Of a stretch of 64,000 bases of DNA, positions 9,901-17,994 are shown in pieces (positions within the stretch are counted from its first letter, which is position 1; the number at the start of each line of letters is the position of its first letter). The notes beneath the pieces are model-generated. The model did not search any database and was not told the origin of the DNA. It saw only the letters and a program-made list of their open reading frames with translations. The stretch is from assembly GCF_006149005.1 (NCBI RefSeq), contig NZ_VBSL01000021.1, forward strand, positions 1 to 64,000, in the 5' to 3' direction. Position numbers and translations under genes: made by a program. This stretch comes from Larkinella sp. C7 (GTDB taxonomy: Bacteria; Bacteroidota; Bacteroidia; Cytophagales; Spirosomataceae).

Positions 9901-12900
9901 ATGCTTCGTAACGATGCAATAGAAAGTTGTACTACTTTATTAGATTGAGCATCACTTGGAAGTAATTCAAGTATAGCATGACATACTTTTTCGCAATCCT
10001 TATCCGGACATTTATTTATACGTTCGGCTAATTTGCTTAATGATGCAGAATCAAATTCTAAATGAGTAATTGTGAAATACCCTAATTTAATTCTTTCTAA
10101 TCGTTCCAGCCAATGCAATGCAATTCTGAATTTGGTATCAAGGTCATCATTTACAGAACCTTTTTCATTTGAATATAGATTGAACGGCACTGCCACTGGA
10201 ATTTCAGTATCCGGTGTCAAGTGTTTAAACCTTGCGATATATTCTTCCAATACCTGTTTAATATCCTTTACCTCATGCCATGAAATTCTGCTTTCATGTA
10301 GTTGGTCTTTTAATTTTGCGAAATCATTATTGGTGGTAAGGCAAAGTGTCTTAATCGGATTTTCACTTTTATTAAAACCTGCTTCTAATCGTTGTTTCTC
10401 GTTTCTACCAGCCCTTCCAACTTCTTGAAGAAAATCCTCAAACGTACTAGGTGGTGAATAATGGGTTACAAAATGAATATTTGGTATGTCCATTCCCATA
10501 CCAAAAGCTTTTGTTGCAAAGAGTATTACAATCTCTTTAGTTTCAGAAAATTTTTCATATGTGTCCTTACGATCTTCTGCATCCATCCCAGCATGAAATG
10601 CTCCCACCTTATCTGCAAAAGGACAATCTGCTCCAAATACTTCTCTTAAAATATCCGACATTATCAATGAACATTCTTCAACCTTTTTTCGGCTCTTAAC
10701 AAAAATGATTGCCCGGCTTAATTTTGGATTGAATTTGCCTGATTTTAAGTAATTCGCTACTTCAAGAAGCCTATCATCTTCAACCACATTATGTTTGAAA
10801 TCCATTTTGATGTGGTCTCTTACCGGATTGTAACTTTTCTCTGTGCCTTCTACAGTTACAACGCCTGGCATGAGAATACTTATCTCTTCAAAAACCTGTT
10901 CGGAAATTGTAGCGGAAAATAGCAACTTACGCATTTGATAGACTCCGGAATAACCTGCAACTTTTCTGCCTGCATTCAAATAATCAGGACGAAACTCCTG
11001 ACCCCATTGCGAAATACAGTGTGCCTCATCGAATACAACATATTCTAATCCACTATCAGCATCCAATCTTGTAAGAAGACAATTTTCAAATGAACGAGAC
11101 CTAAACCGTTCTGGTGTTATATAAAGAAGAGTAACCTCGCCACCAGAAATCCTTCGATAAATATCTCTAATTTCTACATGAGATTTGTCTCCACTTAGGA
11201 ACTCAACATTGCTATAAAAGCCCTTATTCCACAGGGCATCTACCTGATCTTGCATTAAAGCACGAAGTGGACTAATAACAATTGAAAGCTTACACGAAAA
11301 TGCTGAACGGAATAAGGCCGGTCCTTGAAATAACAAAGATTTACCTGCTCCAGTTGGTAAGGAAATTAGCAAATCCTTTTTTGCCGGTAAAATTTCATTT
11401 AAACATGGGTGCTGGTAATCATGCCACGGATATGGAACACCCCCCTCTTCTGGTATCAAAAAGATTTGTCGTAGTATTTCTTTCGCTTCATCAATATTAA
11501 AGTCGGTGTCTGCATTCTCATGAGCTGATGAAAAGAACTCCGCTGCAATTTCCTTATCTGTATCGTAATCTGCTTCTTTAAACCACATCTGAGCACTTTT
11601 AGCATTAAGATTTAAACTTTTCTCAATACCATAATAGTCAGTCAGTCTTGTATCACAAAGAAATAGCTGCGAATCCGGATTATTATCATAAAGCATTTTA
11701 TAGTAATAATCAATAAGTGGTTTGTGCAGTTTTATTAGCGAAAATAAATCGTAATCCTTTTGAACAGCATTAACGTCAGCCTGATAGTCATCTTCCTTTT
11801 GTTCTTCATTAGTTTCAAATTCTACCGGTATCTTTCCCTTCAACATTTGCAATTTCTCCTGTAGCAAAAAACTATCCCATATAAAATCTAATGGGCCAGT
11901 ATAGTTGCTTGAAATTATTTTGTCTAAGGTTAGGAAAGAAGCTATTAAAAGTTTGTTAGGTGATCTATGTGTATGCAGTAATTCTACCTGTCTTGCCAAT
12001 GAAGCCTTTGTATCAGGAATAAAATACCCTTTACGCCTTGCATAAGCCGACAGCTTTTCAGTTTCCAATTCATCGTTTACAATTAAAACTTTAGGATTAT
12101 TTGTATTGCCAATACCCTCAAATAATTTGAATTGATATACCCAATATATTTTCCTATACAACGATTCAGGATTAACCCTTTTTTGTTCAGCTATATAACC
12201 AGACTTCCTGGCATCCGGCCTTATAATGAATGAATTTGTTTTTGTAAAGGTTTCATCTACCCAATCAATATAATGAGCCTCATTAATAGGCAAATCATTT
12301 ATACAGGCCTCGAAGTTGAGATTACACCATACTTTGAATTTGCCCTTACCAATTTTTTCTAACCAAATATTTTGAACAAATTCTGGAAACTCTGTTATAC
12401 CCAATTGCCTGCAATGACTTTGTTTGAGACTAATGAAACTTTTACCACCAGACATTTGCAGCCATATAGGTTCATTTTTTAATCTGTCGAAAATTGTCGC
12501 AAAATCAAAGTCTTGACCTAATTGTAATTTACTTGTTAGATTGTATAATTCATTTCCAACTACAATTACTTTTAAATCTGAAACTTGTTTACCATGCTGT
12601 TTTAGGATTTCTATATCAGTTGACTTAATGCAGATAGGCTTGTGATTAATATTTCCAAAGCCAACATTAATGTTGTCACATATTAACGTTGCTTGCTCAC
12701 TGTTTAGCTTTAAACGTATGGCTATTGGCAGGTGCTGAAAATAAGGCTGCAACCCTTTTGAAATACATGAATCCACAAATCGAAAAAGGATAGCCTTGAG
12801 CAACTTATCAGCACCAAGAGTTGCTTCTATTTTTTCTTTATTTAAGCAAAAGCCTAAAGACTTATAATCCGAATAAAATGTGAGGTCAAACTGATGGGAT

Positions 12901-15050
12901 AATGTATTCCAAAGAAATTCAGGAGCAATTACAACTTTGTTCCCCTCTTCGTTTAATTTTTCTGTGAGTTGATTAAATGTTTGTTTAGAAATATTCTGGT
13001 TCGTGGGATTAGGACGGAAAAACTCATTGGACTGTTTTACAAAATATTCATAATCCAATAATGCCCAATTTGAATTACTGCTAATTTGATTAATTGCTTC
13101 GATTGCTTTTGCAGGCAATAATTCTTTAAGACTATCTAAATTACGTTGCGAAACTATTATCCTTGATAATTGATTTTTGAATAAACGATAAGTGAGTTCC
13201 GTATCTGATGCTGCACTGTGTTGTGTTTTAAGTCCGTAACTAAATCTTTCTGGGTTAAGCAACATTTCAACATCGAGAGTATCCCAAATAAAATCAGAAG
13301 ATGGCGAAGCCCCATGATTTGATAATACAGATAAGTCAAACTCCTTAATGTTCTGACCAATAATTAAAGAACCTGAATTTATAAGAGTTACCAGTTCTGC
13401 AATACCATCTTCCAACTTTTTAAAATCTGATTCGCTTTTAACGCCTAATCTGCTTTTCCAGGCAAACTCATTTATTTTCTCACCATCGGATTCTAAGTCG
13501 AAACACAAAAAGTCAATTTTTGAAAATTCGCTTTCAAGTATGCCAGCAATGTATTTTTCTTGATAATTTGACAGGGATGGAAAAGAAAAATAGTAAGATA
13601 GAATTTTATCAGACGGCAGCTTTTCTATGAAGCCAGCTTTTTCATCATCAGTCTTTAACTCTTCAATGTATTGCTTTGTACGAGCTTCCGAAAGCTCTTT
13701 TATTGAACCTGAATTATATAGTTCTATATAAAACTGATTGGCATTGCATCTATAATTAGTTTCTTCCAATGGGATGGAAGGGAAGGCTGTTTTAAATGCT
13801 TCCAGAAATATAGTAACAGCTTGCAGTTCTTCTTTACTGTTAATCTCCCAGCCTTGGCCAATTAAATACTTATATGATTCTTCAACTTGCTTTGTTGGAC
13901 CTTGTTCAGAAAGAAGTTTTGTTAATACCTGTTGTAATGTCTTCCAATCTAATGATGGTAACACTTCAAATCGCCAAATGTCAACTTCTTCTTGCTTAGA
14001 GGGATTGGGTAACTTTTCAACTTCGCCCAGTGCCCACAAAACGAAGCTAATTTTATTTAGTGTTTTCTTCTTTTCTTCTAAGTATATTTTAAAGAATGAA
14101 ATGTCCTTGATGTTCTTTATTTCCTTATTTATTTCAGGAATTGTCTTCTGCTCAAAATTGTTAATTACATCAATGTATATTGAATTTATTTCGGCTTCTT
14201 TGAGTTCTGTTTGTAACAATGATGTTAGCCATTCAATTGTGCCCTTATATTCATTAAGGTTGGGTAAAAGTTTTACAATTATGGCCTTACCAAATAAAAT
14301 TGATTCTGCTTTTTGAATTATTTCAGAAGGTATAACCGAAGCCCTCCAACTTGATGTCCGATAATGAGCAGTCACTGTAGCAAAGCCAGTCTCATATTTC
14401 TCTGTTAAAGCAATTTCTTTTTCTAATTGATTATCTAAGAGTGGATAGGCAAAGGATTTTGACGAAGAATCTTTATTGAAAATAAAAACAGGAATTTTGT
14501 TAGAAACTTTGATTGCATCTAATTCTCCAGGCTTTTTTCTTGAGGCAACTGTTTCAAAAATTACTATATCATCCTCATCAATACCTGAGGTAATAAGTTT
14601 TGATACATGGATGAAACAATCTTTGTTATCCGTGAAACTATGGACATACCCAAATCCTTTTGTAGAATCAAAAAATTTGACTTTGCCAAGCTTTTTATTT
14701 ATTGGAAGTTTTGGGCTCCGTAATTTAGGATTTAGTTCTGTAAGTTTATTTCTCAAATTTTCATTGGTACTATCTATTGCCTCTAAATTTTCAGTTCCGC
14801 TATCAGGATCAAGGTTATATAAATACTGTTTTTTTAAAAGCTTTTCAAGTTTTAGTCGAAGATCCATTTTTGTGAATTTACTCGTTTGTGGATTGATTTC
14901 AACTGCAATCTTAAATAACTCTATAAATTCTAAAATATTCCTCTGTTGAATGTTATCAAATTTGGATAAAGTAAATCCTATATGCTTCAAACCAACTTGA
15001 AGTTTTTCAATATTAATATTTTCACTCAGTAAAGAATTTTCAGTTAGCAT
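6915..15050 (-). CDS. Giant multidomain helicase-nuclease: cold-shock domain, DEDD exonuclease, RecQ helicase, UvrD-like helicase
   Basis: A 2711-residue cytoplasmic protein in one uninterrupted frame. Domains in order: helical N-terminus; cold-shock domain at about 120-185 (GKVKFFDSTKGFGYV, then CFIHVSKL); DEDD 3'-5' exonuclease at about 510-640 (FDLESDG, GQNIKEFDLSVL, HSAASDTELTYRLF, all three Exo motifs present); RecQ-type SF2 helicase at about 1200-1560 (SLPTGAGKS, VFDEAHCISQWG, QEVGRAGRNE); a helical linker; and an SF1A UvrD/Rep helicase at about 2060-2570 (AGPGSGKTHT, LVDEFQDINN, GDPNQSIYGYER, HKVKGLEFDSVI). It lies 71 nt after the sigma54 regulator gene on the same strand. Likely acts on foreign or damaged DNA. 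The gene is much more AT-rich than the metal genes, which suggests separate transfer. Confidence 0.9.
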   Translation of the reverse strand: MLTENSLLSENINIEKLQVGLKHIGFTLSKFDNIQQRNILEFIELFKIAVEINPQTSKFTKMDLRLKLEKLLKKQYLYNLDPDSGTENLEAIDSTNENLRNKLTELNPKLRSPKLPINKKLGKVKFFDSTKGFGYVHSFTDNKDCFIHVSKLITSGIDEDDIVIFETVASRKKPGELDAIKVSNKIPVFIFNKDSSSKSFAYPLLDNQLEKEIALTEKYETGFATVTAHYRTSSWRASVIPSEIIQKAESILFGKAIIVKLLPNLNEYKGTIEWLTSLLQTELKEAEINSIYIDVINNFEQKTIPEINKEIKNIKDISFFKIYLEEKKKTLNKISFVLWALGEVEKLPNPSKQEEVDIWRFEVLPSLDWKTLQQVLTKLLSEQGPTKQVEESYKYLIGQGWEINSKEELQAVTIFLEAFKTAFPSIPLEETNYRCNANQFYIELYNSGSIKELSEARTKQYIEELKTDDEKAGFIEKLPSDKILSYYFSFPSLSNYQEKYIAGILESEFSKIDFLCFDLESDGEKINEFAWKSRLGVKSESDFKKLEDGIAELVTLINSGSLIIGQNIKEFDLSVLSNHGASPSSDFIWDTLDVEMLLNPERFSYGLKTQHSAASDTELTYRLFKNQLSRIIVSQRNLDSLKELLPAKAIEAINQISSNSNWALLDYEYFVKQSNEFFRPNPTNQNISKQTFNQLTEKLNEEGNKVVIAPEFLWNTLSHQFDLTFYSDYKSLGFCLNKEKIEATLGADKLLKAILFRFVDSCISKGLQPYFQHLPIAIRLKLNSEQATLICDNINVGFGNINHKPICIKSTDIEILKQHGKQVSDLKVIVVGNELYNLTSKLQLGQDFDFATIFDRLKNEPIWLQMSGGKSFISLKQSHCRQLGITEFPEFVQNIWLEKIGKGKFKVWCNLNFEACINDLPINEAHYIDWVDETFTKTNSFIIRPDARKSGYIAEQKRVNPESLYRKIYWVYQFKLFEGIGNTNNPKVLIVNDELETEKLSAYARRKGYFIPDTKASLARQVELLHTHRSPNKLLIASFLTLDKIISSNYTGPLDFIWDSFLLQEKLQMLKGKIPVEFETNEEQKEDDYQADVNAVQKDYDLFSLIKLHKPLIDYYYKMLYDNNPDSQLFLCDTRLTDYYGIEKSLNLNAKSAQMWFKEADYDTDKEIAAEFFSSAHENADTDFNIDEAKEILRQIFLIPEEGGVPYPWHDYQHPCLNEILPAKKDLLISLPTGAGKSLLFQGPALFRSAFSCKLSIVISPLRALMQDQVDALWNKGFYSNVEFLSGDKSHVEIRDIYRRISGGEVTLLYITPERFRSRSFENCLLTRLDADSGLEYVVFDEAHCISQWGQEFRPDYLNAGRKVAGYSGVYQMRKLLFSATISEQVFEEISILMPGVVTVEGTEKSYNPVRDHIKMDFKHNVVEDDRLLEVANYLKSGKFNPKLSRAIIFVKSRKKVEECSLIMSDILREVFGADCPFADKVGAFHAGMDAEDRKDTYEKFSETKEIVILFATKAFGMGMDIPNIHFVTHYSPPSTFEDFLQEVGRAGRNEKQRLEAGFNKSENPIKTLCLTTNNDFAKLKDQLHESRISWHEVKDIKQVLEEYIARFKHLTPDTEIPVAVPFNLYSNEKGSVNDDLDTKFRIALHWLERLERIKLGYFTITHLEFDSASLSKLAERINKCPDKDCEKVCHAILELLPSDAQSNKVVQLSIASLRSISKLSLENLFTALLKNHAAGILKLLQDVVIEPTKIRLDETNHCKNIYYDNEKYPALQVVFSLASKILSSVPSNSSKFFEGEELDDFLKESVNENLNFKKLPWTKKDNAEVQTKEYNNYIKDIFKKRSKHAFTIIRLLGKTKHETKMEKVTDGNRKVRIKQSIFNGYHKKEEWSNKITQLEKDCIKLLDYVAKQYFDKNIKNFNWPDIISDLDFKGNVQYLSNLLFILSVLGYSKTGGLLPTGIEIYLTSIENIDETDLQSLDKKIFEEFEETRKVRELKLIALEVLAGFQKGGLGNDASTVRKKQDTFIRRYFGCNSLESLLQLLQDELPPNDPLLVKWRGDAIKTEEDRLNQEQRKVYDAEINQHINVMAGPGSGKTHTLTLRVARLVHHIGTNPEEILVLAYNRAVVSELKERLGRLFNDLGYGNLAKRIKIFTFHGLAKRYCQNEIKGQPFDEWETILLDQLNNAPGQIMNQLAPLKHILVDEFQDINNVRIRLLNKLHELTYSHLFIIGDPNQSIYGYERIKEGGRMSPWPYYADFNEIFNPTQFELYDNHRSYPAILNLASQILTLPEEHQHLIPRPTRVPDENFIANYAQIIDRTQQRVDWWDQISILMQERVGQRPYKQIAILFRTNNEVYRGFQKIKGLNLPKIRIRIQGSLPYEFTRIRECHAVILFLKSKIGQQIPLDFKQTFRVFINDLINNNQNWNHFYIRVIHALVLEYLEEQDESQVFDNLLEFITELTYKDDGQLYKIYEKYLDRISAATHETEIVLTTMHKVKGLEFDSVIIPPSFSNLPLKINDLLTQAELDEQLDEEKRLAFVAYTRARYRLLIFKHFREIALANNNRYVIPENANVGLGIPVQPEIKKLKIGWAAKAFNFNGGVNSYINTSVKSGDFVFVRRRVVPYNGTQFIVHELLKENTTRPIGELAGNANIVRDHQTVSGFVVNEVVVWSYEDTCKFDSDNDTNFARDWCQEARNQGYIYLVDFAGFGVPVD

Positions 15051-15121
15051 TGCAATTGGGATTTTTGGTTTTGGCCACTTTGACTATTTGAACTTTTTTT
15101 AGACAAAGGAGAAGTCTCACC

Positions 15122-16567
15122 TTAATCATAGGGCAATAAATTATACTCGGCCAATTTTTTCTGTAAAGTATTAATTGAACCAAATCCTAATGCTTGATAT
15201 GTCTTGTTTTTATTGCCATTGAATGCTTTTAATGCTCGTTGAATTAAAAGCTTTTCATGAAAACGCCAATTGTATGAATTAGAGGCTTCCTTTGGCTCAC
15301 GCACCCACTCAGGCAAGTCAGCAACCTGGACTTTCTCCCCAGCGAAGACATAAAGTGATTCAATGAGATTTTCTAATTCACGTACATTTCCGGGAAATAA
15401 GTAAGTCTCTAAAAAATGCCAGGCTTCGGTTGTTATGGAAATCGGCTTTTTTCGCCGGAACTCCTTGAACTTACTCTTAAGGAAAAAGTTGATGAGATCG
15501 CGTTTTTCGGTTATTCCCCTCTCGGTGACGGTCGGTAATTTAATTTCGGTAGTTGAAAGTCGATAAAATAAATCCCATCTAAAAAGATCTCTAGCACATA
15601 AGCTACGTAAGTCTCGGTGCGTTGCTGAAATCAGTCGAAAATCAACCTTCTTAAGGCTTGTCGAGCCAACAGGCATAAATTCACCTTCCTGCACTACGCG
15701 TAACAGCGATTGTTGCATATAGGGCGAAATATCCCCTATCTCATCTAGAAAAATTGTGCCTCCATGAGCTTCTTCAAAAAGACCTTTTCGATCATTGGCC
15801 GCACCAGTAAAAGCCCCTTTCACATACCCAAACAATCGTGATTCCAATAATTCATTTCCTAAAGCTGAACAGTTAATAGCAATAAATGGTCGATTTGAAC
15901 GCGATGATTGTTGATGTATATAGCGAGCTAAATGCTCCTTTCCAGTACCACTGGCTCCTTGAATTAGGCATGTGACCCGGTCAGCCTCAGCTACTTTGTC
16001 GGCTCTCAAATAAACGGGCTTCAACGAAGGTGTTATCAAATAATCGCTTGTGACACCTTGTTGACCTTGTAATTTTTCCTTAATTATTGCAGCTACAGGT
16101 TCGGGCCACAATTCAAGGTCAGTGTATACTAGCTTCGGAATACCTTTATTAAACTTGGGTGGTCGTGTTTGTAAAAGCTTAGTACGTAGGCCAAGTGATG
16201 CATGGCAAAAGTACCAGACCACCTGCATCGCCGGTGTGCCAGGTGAAATAAACAAGTCAATATCATGATCAGAAAATTCCTGAAGCAAGGCTTCAATTTT
16301 CGGTCGAATAGCTGCCGGGTTAATCACGTCATTATTACTTATATCCATATACCGTCCTTGAATGATCTCTCGGCGGTCTGGAAAATCATGAGCTAAACGG
16401 TTTAATAGTATATCAAGACGGGTATCTTCAGCCACTGCACTGGACAGAATCAGATGACGATCATGATGAAAAAAATTTTGATGAAATTGCATCGTGGGGC
16501 TATCATCTGAAATAGCTCCATCACGGAAATCATGTTGTAAAGCATACCAGGATATCAAAATTTTCAT
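15122..16567 (-). CDS. Sigma54-dependent activator with RtcR-like CARF sensor domain
   Basis: A 481-residue bacterial enhancer-binding protein. Residues about 1-180 resemble the CARF domain of RtcR: LFISPGTPAMQVVWYF then LLQTRPPKFNKG then KLVYTDLELW has the same order and spacing as the RtcR nucleotide-binding region. The AAA+ domain has Walker A GASGTGKE (204-211), the sigma54-contact loop GAFTGA (251-256), Walker B TIFLDEIGD and a Fis-type helix-turn-helix at the end (YQALGFGSINTLQKKL). RtcR controls RNA repair genes after binding RNA ends or nucleotides. Here the regulator lies between the giant helicase (same strand) and a divergent defence operon with a sigma54 promoter. It probably senses a stress or phage signal; the ligand is unknown. 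Confidence 0.88.
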   Translation of the reverse strand: MKILISWYALQHDFRDGAISDDSPTMQFHQNFFHHDRHLILSSAVAEDTRLDILLNRLAHDFPDRREIIQGRYMDISNNDVINPAAIRPKIEALLQEFSDHDIDLFISPGTPAMQVVWYFCHASLGLRTKLLQTRPPKFNKGIPKLVYTDLELWPEPVAAIIKEKLQGQQGVTSDYLITPSLKPVYLRADKVAEADRVTCLIQGASGTGKEHLARYIHQQSSRSNRPFIAINCSALGNELLESRLFGYVKGAFTGAANDRKGLFEEAHGGTIFLDEIGDISPYMQQSLLRVVQEGEFMPVGSTSLKKVDFRLISATHRDLRSLCARDLFRWDLFYRLSTTEIKLPTVTERGITEKRDLINFFLKSKFKEFRRKKPISITTEAWHFLETYLFPGNVRELENLIESLYVFAGEKVQVADLPEWVREPKEASNSYNWRFHEKLLIQRALKAFNGNKNKTYQALGFGSINTLQKKLAEYNLLPYD

Positions 16568-16622
16568 GTCAATATTTGATAAGTAATTTCATTTATTGCA
16601 AATCTCTCGAACCCAAATGTAC

Positions 16623-16641
16623 CGAATTTGCGCTAAATTCG
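16623..16641. promoter_or_regulatory. Inverted repeat, candidate activator binding site
   Basis: CGAATTT (16623-16629) and AAATTCG (16635-16641) form a 7-bp perfect dyad around GCGCT. It lies between the divergent regulator and the DUF2130 gene, 4 nt before the -24 element. That is closer than usual for a sigma54 enhancer, so a repressor site or a site for the minus-strand promoter is also possible. Confidence 0.4.
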
Positions 16642-16644
16642 CAC

Positions 16645-16659
16645 TGGCATGGTATTCGC
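16645..16659 (+). promoter_or_regulatory. Sigma54 (-24/-12) promoter
   Basis: TGGCATGGTATTCGC has GG and GC separated by exactly 10 nt and matches the sigma54 consensus TGGCAYR-N4-TTGC with one mismatch (C for T in the -12 box). It points at the DUF2130 gene starting at 16702 and lies beside a divergent sigma54 activator with an intact GAFTGA. Expected start of transcription is about 16670. Confidence 0.65.
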
Positions 16660-16701
16660 CCTTAAGCTCGTATCGTTCAACCCTCCAAAACCCATACCGA
16701 T

Positions 16702-17946
16702 ATGATGGCTACACTTACCTGCCCACACTGTTCCGAAGCAATTGATTTCGAATCGACGCTGGTTCATCAAATAAAAAATCAATTAACAGAGCAACAAACA
16801 AGACAGTTTGCTGGACAACAGAAGGCTCTCGATCAGCGTGCAGAGGCATTGAAGCAGCAGCAGGCTCAATTAAATCAACAGTCTACAGCTCAACAGGAGG
16901 AAGTGGAGCGACTTCTCAGGGAGCAACGGGTTCAACTAGTTCAACAACTGAAAAAACAGCTTCAAGCCGAGCAGAATACCGAATTAGACCAATTGAAAGA
17001 CGAACTTCGCGAAAAATCAACCCGTATTCGCACCATGCAGCAACAGGAGCTGGACCTTCGTCGGCAGCAGCGGCAACTGGAAGAGCAACGTGATGCAATG
17101 GGTCTGGAAGTGGAGAAACGACTACAGTCGGAACGGCAAACTATTGAGCAGAAAGCAATAAAGAAGGCACGCGACGAAAGTCAGTTTCATGCTGACCAAC
17201 AACAGGGAATCATTGACAGTATGGCGTTGCAGTTGAGCGAGATGAAGCGCCGGATCGAACAGGGTTCTCAACAGGTTCAAGGCGAAGTTCAGGAAGTAGC
17301 CCTTGAAAAACTATTAGCGGATGCCTTCCCCTTTGACCAGATTGAAGAAGTCAGTAAGGGTATCTCTGGAGCCGACGTTGTACATACTGTTCGAAATGAA
17401 TTTGGGCAGATTTGTGGACGTATTATTTATGAGAGTAAACGAACGAAAGCGTTTAGCCCGGCCTGGATCGGTAAACTAAAAAGTGATTTACAGGCGCATA
17501 AAGGCGATATTGCCGTGTTGGTTACGGAGACCATGCCCAAAGGCTCTTTGCAATTTGGCGATCACGAAGGCATTTGGGTATGCTCGTTTCAGGAAGTACG
17601 GGCGCTGGCGTGTGTACTCCGACAGGGCGTATTACGAGTAGCCGAAGTACAGGCTCTACGACAAAACCAGGGCGAGAAAATGCAGGTACTCTATAATTAC
17701 CTGACCAGCACTGAATTTCGGCAGTGCATGGAAGGGATCGTACAAACGTTTCGGGCGATGCAGGATGGACTGGAAAAAGAAAAACGGGCTACAAAGCGGC
17801 AGTGGGCCGAACGCGAAAAATTAATAGAAGCCGTTATCGATAATTCAGCCTGTATGTATGGTTCCATGCGGGCTATTGCGGGTGGGGCTGTAGCGCAAAT
17901 TGATGGTTTCGAGATGGAGGCTGAAGAAAATCCACTCCTACTTTGA
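16702..17946 (+). CDS. DUF2130 protein: zinc-ribbon, coiled coil, PD-(D/E)XK-like nuclease
   Basis: A 414-residue protein. A short N-terminal Cys pair (CPHC at residues 7-10) is followed by a long Gln/Glu-rich coiled coil (about 25-195). The DUF2130 core follows, with the nuclease-like pattern GADVV (D225) and IIYESK (E244, K246), preceded by a helix with E198 and E202. The D-ExK arrangement and fold order are those of the PD-(D/E)XK superfamily, so DNA cleavage is plausible though unproven for the family. It is the first gene behind the sigma54 promoter at 16645 and is followed 48 nt later by the methyltransferase-kinase fusion, so they are probably co-transcribed. Confidence 0.8.
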   Translation: MMATLTCPHCSEAIDFESTLVHQIKNQLTEQQTRQFAGQQKALDQRAEALKQQQAQLNQQSTAQQEEVERLLREQRVQLVQQLKKQLQAEQNTELDQLKDELREKSTRIRTMQQQELDLRRQQRQLEEQRDAMGLEVEKRLQSERQTIEQKAIKKARDESQFHADQQQGIIDSMALQLSEMKRRIEQGSQQVQGEVQEVALEKLLADAFPFDQIEEVSKGISGADVVHTVRNEFGQICGRIIYESKRTKAFSPAWIGKLKSDLQAHKGDIAVLVTETMPKGSLQFGDHEGIWVCSFQEVRALACVLRQGVLRVAEVQALRQNQGEKMQVLYNYLTSTEFRQCMEGIVQTFRAMQDGLEKEKRATKRQWAEREKLIEAVIDNSACMYGSMRAIAGGAVAQIDGFEMEAEENPLLL

Positions 17947-17994
17947 ACAAATTCTCTCATAATACAGAATCACTTTTACTCAATCATTGAATAG

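Noticed and set aside
10072-14949. Several plus-strand open frames of 60-180 codons opposite the giant helicase
   Set aside because: They are antisense shadows of a gene with all motifs intact; none has a family pattern.
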